A DNA stretch of 64,000 nt from CAG-791 sp963655255 (lineage in GTDB: Bacteria; Bacillota; Clostridia; Lachnospirales; Lachnospiraceae), in the NCBI GenBank assembly GCA_963655255.1, contig CAVKEB010000002.1, positions 105,468 to 169,467 on the forward strand. The letters are read 5' to 3'. This document shows, one piece after another, positions 52,245-59,727 of the stretch; the first letter of the stretch is position 1; every line of letters starts with the position of its first letter. The notes beneath the pieces are model-generated. The model did not search any database. It saw only the letters and a program-made list of their open reading frames with translations, and was not told the DNA's origin. The translations under genes and the position numbers were made by a program.

Positions 52245-52319
52245 AAAAGTCTCCTTTGCTTGTGTTCGTATTCAATGGGAAATGGCCGGGCGGGAAACCC
52301 CGCTGACCGTCAAAATTTA

Positions 52320-52325
52320 ATTATA
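52320..52325 (-). promoter_or_regulatory. -10 box for the TSCPD-murG operon
   Basis: A perfect TATAAT on the - strand lies about 75 bases upstream of the TSCPD ATG; no convincing -35 is seen. Confidence 0.4.
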
Positions 52326-52378
52326 CGCCGGAAATCTGTTTTTTCCTATCCGTCTTTCTCATCCTGTTATCCCACCTG

Positions 52379-52433
52379 AAGTGAAAAGTAACTTCCACGC
52401 CATGGGGGCAAAGTGGAAATTACTCTTTCACTT
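52379..52433. repeat. Long imperfect inverted repeat between the TSCPD gene and pgi
   Basis: Arms of about 20 bases (52379-52398 and 52413-52433) pair with one bulge and one G-U, around a 14-base loop. No T-run follows on either strand, so it is not an ordinary terminator. It occupies part of the 398-base divergent gap; the rest holds the weak repeat relative (52588-52633) and the ribosome sites. Confidence 0.65.
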
Positions 52434-52587
52434 CCGCTCCGGCGGGCGCGGCAGGTATTACGGACGGTGGCTCTGCTCCGGGCGGCTTGCATTCGCTATT
52501 TCAGGCTGATAAACTATTTTCCGGTGCACTGCGCTGCCTGGCCGGGGGAGAAGGCCCGGGAAATCCGGACAGACAGAGGGGAAAGAT

Positions 52588-52633
52588 GTGCGGTGCTGCC
52601 ACATTCGGCAATCAGGGTCCGGGCACGAGGAGG
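52588..52633 (+). repeat. Possible degenerate copy D of the intergenic repeat (upstream of pgi)
   Basis: GCTGCCACATTCGGCAA resembles GCTGCCGCATTCGGCAA of copy A, and the segment ends GAGGAGGTAT, comparable to GTGAGGTAT of copies A and B. Again the repeat end provides the Shine-Dalgarno sequence of the gene. Confidence 0.45.
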
Positions 52634-52642
52634 TATCGTCCA

Positions 52643-53995
52643 ATGGCAAAGGTTACATTTGATTATTCCAAGGCAAAGGGGTTTGTCAGGGAAGAGGAAG
52701 TTAAGAATATTGAGAGTCAGGTTCTTGCAGCGAAGGAGCTGCTGGTGTCCGGAACCGGCGCCGGCAATGATTTCCTGGGCTGGGTGAATCTTCCCGTTGA
52801 TTATGACAAGGAAGAGTTCGCGAGAATCAAGAAGGCGGCTGCGAAGATTCAGAGCGATTCGGATGTTCTGCTGGTTCTGGGAATCGGCGGCTCCTATCTG
52901 GGCGCCCGCGCGGCGATCAATTTCCTTCGCCATAATTTCTACAATACAGTTTCCAAAGAGGTCCGCAAGACCCCTGAGATTTATTTCGCAGGCAATTCCA
53001 TCAGCGGAACCTACCTCGCGAATCTGGTGGATGTGATCGGCGACCGTGATTTCTCGATCAATGTCATTTCGAAGTCCGGCACGACAACGGAAACCTCGAT
53101 TGCGTTCCGGCTGTTCCGTGAGATGGCGGAGAAGAAGTACGGCAAGGAGGGCGCTGCGAAGAGAATTTACGCAACGACGGACAAGGCCCGCGGAGCACTG
53201 AAGACTCTGGCGGATGCAGAAGGGTATGAAACCTTTGTGATTCCGGACAATGTCGGCGGACGCTTCTCGGTTCTGACGGCAGTCGGTCTTCTTCCGATCG
53301 CGGTTTCCGGAGCGGATATTGATCAGCTGATGGAAGGTGCGGCAGAGGGAAGAAAACTTGCCATGGAGTCTGCGTATGAGGACAATGACGCGCTGAAGTA
53401 TGCGGCGCTGCGCAACATTTTCCTGCGCAAGGGCAAGGCAGTTGAGATTCTTGCCAACTATGAGCCGTCTCTGCACTACACCTCCGAGTGGTGGAAGCAG
53501 CTCTACGGCGAGTCTGAAGGCAAGGATCAGAGAGGTCTCTTCCCGGCCAGTGTGGATCTGACCACGGACCTTCATTCCATGGGCCAGTTCATTCAGGATG
53601 GTGCCCGCATCATGTTCGAGACCGTGTTGAACGTGGAGAAGCCGAAGGCGGATGTCACCATCGGAACGGATGCGGAGAATCTGGACGGACTGAACTTCCT
53701 GGCAGGCAAGACCATGAATTTCGCCAACCAGGCAGCGATGAACGGAACGATTCTGGCACACACGGACGGAAATGTTCCGAACCTGATGGTGAAGATTCCG
53801 GAGCAGACGGAGTTCTATCTCGGCGAGCTGTTCTATTTCTTTGAGTTTGCCTGCGGCGTGTCCGGATATCTCCTCGGCGTGAATCCGTTCAACCAGCCCG
53901 GTGTGGAGTCTTATAAGCACAACATGTTCGCTCTGCTCGGAAAGCCCGGCTTTGAGGACCAGACTGAGGCTCTGCTGGCAAGACTGGCGGACTGA
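52643..53995 (+). CDS. pgi: Glucose-6-phosphate isomerase
   Basis: Interconverts glucose-6-phosphate and fructose-6-phosphate. The motifs are GIGGSYLGARAAINFL (about 78-93), SKSGTTTETSIAFR (around 144) and the catalytic glutamate region YGESEGKDQRGLFP (near 290). ATG 52643 lies 9 bases after GAGGAGG and gives 450 aa, the usual Firmicutes length; the 52 extra residues of the longest frame are non-coding. Confidence 0.96.
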   Translation: MAKVTFDYSKAKGFVREEEVKNIESQVLAAKELLVSGTGAGNDFLGWVNLPVDYDKEEFARIKKAAAKIQSDSDVLLVLGIGGSYLGARAAINFLRHNFYNTVSKEVRKTPEIYFAGNSISGTYLANLVDVIGDRDFSINVISKSGTTTETSIAFRLFREMAEKKYGKEGAAKRIYATTDKARGALKTLADAEGYETFVIPDNVGGRFSVLTAVGLLPIAVSGADIDQLMEGAAEGRKLAMESAYEDNDALKYAALRNIFLRKGKAVEILANYEPSLHYTSEWWKQLYGESEGKDQRGLFPASVDLTTDLHSMGQFIQDGARIMFETVLNVEKPKADVTIGTDAENLDGLNFLAGKTMNFANQAAMNGTILAHTDGNVPNLMVKIPEQTEFYLGELFYFFEFACGVSGYLLGVNPFNQPGVESYKHNMFALLGKPGFEDQTEALLARLAD

Positions 53996-54058
53996 GCGAC
54001 GACAGGAGGGACGGTGGTACGGAAACGTCCGCCGGATCCGGATGAAAGGTTTGATTTT

Positions 54059-54925
54059 ATGATGAAGATTACCCGAAAAGGAACCAGGGAAACATTGCTG
54101 GAACGGGACTTCACGAACAGGGACGGGAGCTTGCTTCCGTCCCTGTATTTTCCCGCTCTGGAAAAAGACGGCATTGCCATGAATCTGATTTCCACCAGGT
54201 TCGGAGGCGTTTCGGAGGGACAGTTCTCGTCACTGAACCTGACAAGCGGCCGCGGAGACAGTGAGGAACATGTCCGGGAGAATTTCGCGAGGATCGCAGC
54301 GGCGTTCGGAACGGACCTCGCACACTGCGTCTGCTCGCACCAGGTGCATGAGACCAATGTGCGGCGCGTGGGGACAGAGGATGCGGGAATGGGCATTCTG
54401 CGCCCCTCCGTGTGGGAGAGTGCCGACGGCATCGTGACGAATGAACCGGGGTTGGTTCTGGCCACTTTCTATGCGGACTGTGTTCCGCTTCTGTTCGTGG
54501 ATCCGGTGCACCGTGCGGTGGGAGCGAGCCACTCCGGCTGGCGCGGAACCGTCGGAAAAATCGGCGCGAAAACCGTTCGGCTGATGGAACAGGAATTCGG
54601 GTCGTCCCCGGAGGATCTCCTGGTCGGGATCGGCCCGTCCATCTGCGCGGACCACTATGAGGTCAGCGGGGATGTGGCGGAGAAATTCCGGAAGGCATTT
54701 CCGGGACAGGAAGACCGGCTTCTGGAGTATCGCGGAAACCCGGGACATGTCCAGCTGAACCTGTGGGAGGCCTGCCGGATCACTCTCCGGGAGGCAGGAG
54801 TTCCGGAGGAGAATATCTCTGTGACCGACATCTGCACGGCCTGCAACCCCGAGGTGCTGTTCAGTCACCGGGCAAGCGGCGGAAAGCGGGGCAACATCGG
54901 CGCGTTTGTGATGCTGAACCGATAA
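54059..54925 (+). CDS. pgeF: Peptidoglycan editing factor PgeF (YfiH/laccase-domain family)
   Basis: Cytosolic enzyme of the DUF152/multicopper polyphenol-oxidase family; in E. coli it removes mis-incorporated amino acids from peptidoglycan precursors. The metal-site motifs are CSHQVHETNV, ADCVPLLF, SHSGWRGT and CTACNPEVLFSHRAS. I prefer ATG 54059 (288 aa), with AAAGG upstream; a GTG at 54014 has an AGGAGGG at too short a distance. The gene begins about 60 bases after pgi. Confidence 0.88.
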   Translation: MMKITRKGTRETLLERDFTNRDGSLLPSLYFPALEKDGIAMNLISTRFGGVSEGQFSSLNLTSGRGDSEEHVRENFARIAAAFGTDLAHCVCSHQVHETNVRRVGTEDAGMGILRPSVWESADGIVTNEPGLVLATFYADCVPLLFVDPVHRAVGASHSGWRGTVGKIGAKTVRLMEQEFGSSPEDLLVGIGPSICADHYEVSGDVAEKFRKAFPGQEDRLLEYRGNPGHVQLNLWEACRITLREAGVPEENISVTDICTACNPEVLFSHRASGGKRGNIGAFVMLNR

Positions 54926-55019
54926 AAAACAGCCATTCAGCACATCGAAGTTTTTCCCACGGAAATCCTGGATGCTGCCGACCAGAGACGCTTCGCGCTT
55001 TGGCCGCCTGGCAATTACC

Positions 55020-55060
55020 AAAAGAAGGGGCGCGGCTTCGCAACTGGCGAAGCCGCGCCC
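55020..55060 (-). terminator. Terminator of fprA (- strand)
   Basis: Perfect 14-base-pair stem (55028-55041 with 55047-55060) with a 5-base loop. Read on the - strand it is followed by CTTCTTTT; on the + strand no T-run follows. It therefore serves the - strand flavoprotein gene, which ends 42 bases before it. Confidence 0.75.
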
Positions 55061-55101
55061 TCTCGCGGTCCTGTATTCAAAACAGGAACAGGTTTTTCGG
55101 T

Positions 55102-56298
55102 TTATGCGTTTGCCACCGCATCGACGAAAGCGTCAAAAGCAGGCTCATCGGCAGCAGAAAGCGCACTGCGGATGGTCAGCACCGTGTCAAGAACCTGGCA
55201 GTTCTTAAAGGTTTCCAGCTCGGCACGCATCTGTTTTGCCGTGACAGGCGCCCAGGTTCCGTTCTCTGCCAGCGCGAAGGTGCGGTTCTGAACGGAAAGA
55301 GCCTTCATATCCTCAATGAAGCGGGAGATGGACGGATACATTCCGCCGTTGTAGGTGGGGCAGAAGAGAACAACCTTGCTGCAGCGCCATACCTCGGAGA
55401 TCAGGTAGGAGACATCGGTCTTGGAGGCATCATAAACGACAACGTGCCGGCCGGATTTCTCCTCCAGGGAAGCCGCAAAGCTCTCGGCGGCGCTTGCCGT
55501 GTGTCCGTACAGGGATCCGTAAACAACGAGAATGTCATCGGATTCCGGCGTGTAGCTGCTCCATTTCTGGTACTTGTCGAGGAACCATCCGAGGTTCTCT
55601 CTCCAGATCGGTCCGTGCAGCGGGAGAATCTCTGCGATGTCGAGTCCGGCGGCCTTCTTCAGAACAGCCTGCACCTGCATGCCGTACTTGCCGACGATGT
55701 TGGCGTAGTAGCGGCGGGCCTCATCCAGGTAATGCGCCTCGAAATCATACTGATCCGCGAAGATTCCGCCCTCCAGTGCACCGAAGGTTCCGAAGGCATC
55801 TGCGGAGAACAGTGCCCTGGTGGCGTCGTCATAGGCAAGAAGAACCTCCGGCCAGTGCACCATGGGAGCTGCCACGAAGTGGAAGGTATGAGCTCCGGTG
55901 CAGAGGGTGTCCCCCTCCTTGACGACCTTCTGCTTGGCAATCACAAGGTCCGGGAAGAACTGGGAGATGAATTTGAAGGTCTGCATGCTGGAGACGACGG
56001 TGGTTTCCGGGTAGAGATTCAGAACGGTCTGAAGGAGCGCGCAGTGGTCGGGCTCCATGTGCAGAACGACAAGGTAATCCGGCTTCTTGTCTCCGAGAAC
56101 GGAGCGGAGATTTTCCAGATACTGATCGGCAACGCTGACATCCGCGGTGTCGAACAGCGTGATCTTCTCATCGAGTACCGCATAGCTGTTATAGGAAACG
56201 CCGCAGGGAAGCGGGAACAGATTCTCAAACAGCGCGAGACGGCGGTCGCTTCCGCCGATCCAGACGGTGTCTTTGGCAACAAGCTTTGTATTTTTCAT
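55102..56298 (-). CDS. fprA: A-type flavoprotein FprA (flavodiiron protein)
   Basis: Reduces oxygen to water (or NO to N2O) for protection of anaerobes. The N-terminal metallo-beta-lactamase-like domain has the diiron ligands H80, E82, D84 and H85 (HMEPDH), then HWPE and FSADAFG; the C-terminal flavodoxin domain begins VVYGSLYGHTASAAESFA (about residue 262). I use the ATG at 56298 (398 aa) with AAAGGAG upstream; the longer frame adds 64 non-homologous residues. There is no rubredoxin domain fused or encoded next to it. Confidence 0.95.
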   Translation of the reverse strand: MKNTKLVAKDTVWIGGSDRRLALFENLFPLPCGVSYNSYAVLDEKITLFDTADVSVADQYLENLRSVLGDKKPDYLVVLHMEPDHCALLQTVLNLYPETTVVSSMQTFKFISQFFPDLVIAKQKVVKEGDTLCTGAHTFHFVAAPMVHWPEVLLAYDDATRALFSADAFGTFGALEGGIFADQYDFEAHYLDEARRYYANIVGKYGMQVQAVLKKAAGLDIAEILPLHGPIWRENLGWFLDKYQKWSSYTPESDDILVVYGSLYGHTASAAESFAASLEEKSGRHVVVYDASKTDVSYLISEVWRCSKVVLFCPTYNGGMYPSISRFIEDMKALSVQNRTFALAENGTWAPVTAKQMRAELETFKNCQVLDTVLTIRSALSAADEPAFDAFVDAVANA

Positions 56299-56653
56299 GG
56301 TGAAAGCTCCTTTCATTTGCTCTTTGTGTGAATTGGATGTGACAGGTGGATCCTGCGGCAGTCCGGGTTCCGGAACCGGATTTGGGACTGCCCGGGAATC
56401 GGTTTTATTGTAGCTCAGGACCGGCGGATTATAAAAGAAATTCCGAAAGAAAAAGCCGCCAAAAAGCCGCACAGATTTCAAAGGGGCCAAAATCCGGTAA
56501 GCGGAGGCACCACTGGTTTGCTATACTGGTACCAAATGGCTTGGCAGCTGCCGGCTTTCCGCCGGCTTTTGCCGGATTCTTGCGGGAGAGGCCCGGAAGA
56601 ACCGGAACACAGATTCCGCAGAGCGGAATCAAGAATGCAAGGAGCATCCGACG
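56299..56653. promoter_or_regulatory. Divergent region between fprA and pyk
   Basis: The 355-base gap contains, on the - strand, -10-like boxes TATAAT (56433-56428) and TACAAT (56412-56407) for fprA without clear -35 elements. On the + strand an extended -10 TGCTATACT (56519-56527) serves pyk, and AAGGAG at 56639-56644 is the pyk ribosome site. An inverted repeat (56357-56364 with 56385-56392) enclosing the palindrome GGTTCCGGAACC (56366-56377) lies in the fprA leader and may be an operator. Confidence 0.5.
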
Positions 56654-58069
56654 ATGAGAAAAACAAAAATTATCTGCACCCTGGGTCCTGCGAGTGAGAG
56701 CGAAGAAATGATCGGACGTCTGATCGATGCCGGAATGAATGTGGCGCGCTTTAATTTCTCCCATGGAACCCATGAGGAACAGGCACGCAAATTCGAGAGG
56801 CTGAAGAAGGTCAGAATTGAGAAGAACCTCCCTGTGGCGGCACTTCTGGATACCAGGGGACCGGAGATTCGTCTCCGTGACTTCAAGGAAGGAAAGGTCA
56901 TGCTGGAGACCGGTCAGAAATTCACGCTGACGACGAAAGAGATCGACGGAGACAGGGAGCGTGCTTCCGTGACGTATCAGAATCTTCCGAAGGATGTGAA
57001 GGAGGGCAGCAGCATCCTCATCGATGATGGCCTGATCGAACTGAAGGTGGATCGGATCTATGGAACGGAAATCGAGTGCACGGTTGTCAACGGCGGTTCG
57101 GTGTCCAATCACAAGGGCGTCAACGTGCCCGGCACGGATCTGTCCATGCCGTTCATCAGCGAACAGGACCGGAGCGACATTGAGTTCGGATGTGTCCTCG
57201 GATTCGACTATATCGCGGCGTCTTTCACCCGGACGGCCGACGACATCCGTGAGATCCGTCAGATTCTTGCGCAGTACAAGAGCAACATCAAGATCATCGC
57301 GAAGATCGAGAGCGTACAGGGTGTGCGGAACCTGGAGAGCATTCTGGAGGAAGCGGACGGCATTATGGTGGCAAGAGGAGACCTCGGAGTGGAGGTCCCG
57401 CTGGAAGAGGTTCCCGTTCTTCAGAAGAAGATGATCCGCATGGCGGAGCAGAAGGGAAAAATCTGCGTAACCGCAACCCAGATGCTGGATTCCATGATGC
57501 ACAATCCCCGCCCGACCAGAGCAGAGACGACGGATGTCGCCAATGCGATCTATGATGGAACGACAGCGATCATGCTCTCCGGGGAGAGTGCGAACGGCGC
57601 CTACCCGGAGGAGGCGGTCCGGACCATGGCGTCCATCGCGGAGCGGACGGAAGAGGATGTGGACTATGCGTCCCGGATGGAATCCCGCGGCGTGACGGAC
57701 AGAAGCGATGTGACGACGGCGATCTCGCACGCGTCCTGCACCATTGCGGAGGATGTCAGGGCGGATGCCATCATTACGGTTACGCTCTCCGGATTTACAG
57801 CAAGAAGACTGGCGGCGCATAAACCGGTCTGCCCGATCATTGCCTGCACGACCAACAAGGAGACCGCCTGCCAGATGAACCTTCTGTTCGGTGTCCAGCC
57901 GGTGATCATTCCGCAGGAGCCCACGGCGGACCTTCTGTTCGAGGCGGCAATCAATACCGCGAAGCTGGCAGGATACGTGAAGACGGGCGACAAGGTCGTT
58001 CTGACGGCGGGAATGCCGCTGGGAGTCTCCGGCAAGACGAATATGATCCGTTTCATTGAGGTGTGGTAA
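56654..58069 (+). CDS. pyk: Pyruvate kinase
   Basis: Last step of glycolysis, making ATP and pyruvate from PEP. Signatures: RFNFSHGTHEEQ, LLDTRGPEIR, KIESVQGVRNLESI, the GIMVARGDLGVE segment and the TATQMLDSM metal/substrate region. 471 residues, lacking the extra C-terminal PEP-utiliser domain seen in many Bacillus and clostridial enzymes. Extended -10 promoter upstream, AAGGAG ribosome site. Its stop overlaps the next gene start (TAATG), so a kinase-like gene and holB are transcribed with it. Confidence 0.96.
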   Translation: MRKTKIICTLGPASESEEMIGRLIDAGMNVARFNFSHGTHEEQARKFERLKKVRIEKNLPVAALLDTRGPEIRLRDFKEGKVMLETGQKFTLTTKEIDGDRERASVTYQNLPKDVKEGSSILIDDGLIELKVDRIYGTEIECTVVNGGSVSNHKGVNVPGTDLSMPFISEQDRSDIEFGCVLGFDYIAASFTRTADDIREIRQILAQYKSNIKIIAKIESVQGVRNLESILEEADGIMVARGDLGVEVPLEEVPVLQKKMIRMAEQKGKICVTATQMLDSMMHNPRPTRAETTDVANAIYDGTTAIMLSGESANGAYPEEAVRTMASIAERTEEDVDYASRMESRGVTDRSDVTTAISHASCTIAEDVRADAIITVTLSGFTARRLAAHKPVCPIIACTTNKETACQMNLLFGVQPVIIPQEPTADLLFEAAINTAKLAGYVKTGDKVVLTAGMPLGVSGKTNMIRFIEVW

Positions 58070-58692
58070 TGGAACCGAAGCACAGAATTTTCTGTCTGAT
58101 GGGGAAAAGCGCGTCGGGAAAGGACACCCTCTACCGGAGACTCCGGGAAAAGGCCCGGGAGAACGGCGAAGAGGATCTTCTCGGGGAAGTGGTTCCTTAT
58201 ACCACAAGACCCATCCGGACGGGAGAGAAGAACGGCAGCACATATTTTTTTGAGACGGATCCGGAATTTGAGGCGGCGAAGGCCGTCGGCAGGATCATCG
58301 AGTCCAGGGACTACGATACGGTGTATGGAATCTGGCATTACTACACGAAGGATGACGGACAGATTGATCTGAAAATGAGGAGCTATCTCCTGATTGGAAC
58401 ACTGGAGTCGTACCGGTCCTTTGCGCACTATTTCGGACAGGAAAGGGTCGTTCCTCTTTATATTGAGCTGGAGGACGGAGAGAGACTCCAGCGTGCGCTG
58501 AACCGCGAACGGCAGCAGACCCATCCCCGGTATGCGGAGATGTGCCGGAGGTTTCTTGCGGACACGCATGATTTTTCGGAGGAAAAATTACAGGAGGCGG
58601 GCATCCGGAAACGTTATGTGAACGAGAATACCGAAGCCTGTGCGGAAGAACTATGGAAGAGCATATGCCGGGAATTGGATTTGAACAGGTAA
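58069..58692 (+). CDS. Guanylate-kinase-like P-loop protein
   Basis: 207 residues, similar to guanylate kinase: Walker A GKSASGKDT (about 12-20) and the GMP-binding-like segment VPYTTRPIRTGEKNGSTYFF. The rest diverges, with Arg-rich lid RERQQTHPRYAE (around 145). Start ATG 58069 overlaps the pyk stop by one base. In B. subtilis this position upstream of holB belongs to tmk (thymidylate kinase); this protein is of the Gmk type, and whether it is the cell's main guanylate kinase or a paralogue with another role is open. Confidence 0.8.
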   Translation: MEPKHRIFCLMGKSASGKDTLYRRLREKARENGEEDLLGEVVPYTTRPIRTGEKNGSTYFFETDPEFEAAKAVGRIIESRDYDTVYGIWHYYTKDDGQIDLKMRSYLLIGTLESYRSFAHYFGQERVVPLYIELEDGERLQRALNRERQQTHPRYAEMCRRFLADTHDFSEEKLQEAGIRKRYVNENTEACAEELWKSICRELDLNR

Positions 58693-59711
58693 TCGGACAG
58701 AAGCTAGCGGTTTTACATCTGCAGAATGCCCTCCGGACAGGCAGGATATCGCAGGCCTATCTGATCAGCGGAGAAAAGGGCGCGGGGAAAATGAAGCTGG
58801 CTCTGGCCTTTGCAGCCGCTCTTTTATGCGGGCAGCCAAAGGAGAAGAACGGATATGTGGAACCCTGCGGGGAGTGCCATTCCTGCCTTCAGATCCAGTC
58901 GGGGAATCACCCGGATGTCGTGATCGTTACGAATGAACGGGCGGGAATTACCAGCAAAACCGGAGTGCTCGGCGTGCAGCTGGCAAGGTTTGTGCAGGCG
59001 GATGCGCAGGTAAAGCCCTATTCCGGCCCCTATAAGATCTACATCATCCCCAATGCGGAGAATCTGAATCAGCAGGCCCAGAACGCCCTTTTGAAGACGC
59101 TGGAGGAACCGCCGGCCTATGCGGTTTTCCTGCTTCTTGCGCAGAATACCTCGGTGTTTCTGCCGACAGTCCTCTCCCGGTGCGTATCGCTCGTGCTCCA
59201 TCCGGCACCGGAGAAGGAGCTGTTGGAGGCTTTGACGTCCGCGGGAGTTTCCGGGGAGGCTGCGGTGACGGCGGCCAGGCTCTCCCACGGAAACCCCGGC
59301 AGATGTCTGGATCTCTCCGGGGAAGAGCTTACGGCATTCCGGAGAGAGCTCACCGGATTTCTGGAGAAGCTGAAGGAGACGGACAGCCATGAAATCCTGC
59401 AGTTTGCGGAGAAGATCGCGGGCGGTAAGGGGGAAGCACCTTCTCATATGGAAGATTTTCTGGATCTTGGCCGGAGCTGGTACCGGGACATTCTGGTCCA
59501 GAAGAGCACGCAGAGCCCGGAAAGCTTGATTTTCCAAGATGAGATAAAGTATATTATAAGCGCTGCGGCGGGCGTTTCTTTTCAGGGGCTGGAGAGAATT
59601 CAGGAGGCATTTGACGATGCGGGAAGACGCCGGAACAGCAAGGAAAGTGATACACAGATCGCAGAACTTCTCCTCCTGAAGATACGGAGAATCCTGCGGG
59701 AAGCGGCATAG
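58653..59711 (+). CDS. holB: DNA polymerase III delta-prime subunit
   Basis: Clamp-loader subunit, 352 residues. AAA+ fold with the opening FEQVIGQKLAVLHLQNAL, a degenerate Walker A (GEKGAGKMKL), a zinc module (CGECHSC), NQQAQNALLKTLEEPP and the sensor region LPTVLSRC. It overlaps the kinase gene by 40 bases; an in-frame ATG at 58665 is an alternative start, 4 residues shorter. It is followed by ricT, as in B. subtilis. Confidence 0.93.
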   Translation: MEEHMPGIGFEQVIGQKLAVLHLQNALRTGRISQAYLISGEKGAGKMKLALAFAAALLCGQPKEKNGYVEPCGECHSCLQIQSGNHPDVVIVTNERAGITSKTGVLGVQLARFVQADAQVKPYSGPYKIYIIPNAENLNQQAQNALLKTLEEPPAYAVFLLLAQNTSVFLPTVLSRCVSLVLHPAPEKELLEALTSAGVSGEAAVTAARLSHGNPGRCLDLSGEELTAFRRELTGFLEKLKETDSHEILQFAEKIAGGKGEAPSHMEDFLDLGRSWYRDILVQKSTQSPESLIFQDEIKYIISAAAGVSFQGLERIQEAFDDAGRRRNSKESDTQIAELLLLKIRRILREAA

Positions 59712-59727
59712 AGAGAAAGCGGTTTCA

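Noticed and set aside
54763..56331. Long open frame (522 codons) on the + strand
   Set aside because: Shadow of fprA. The - strand frame shows the diiron and flavodoxin motifs and an AAAGGAG ribosome site.
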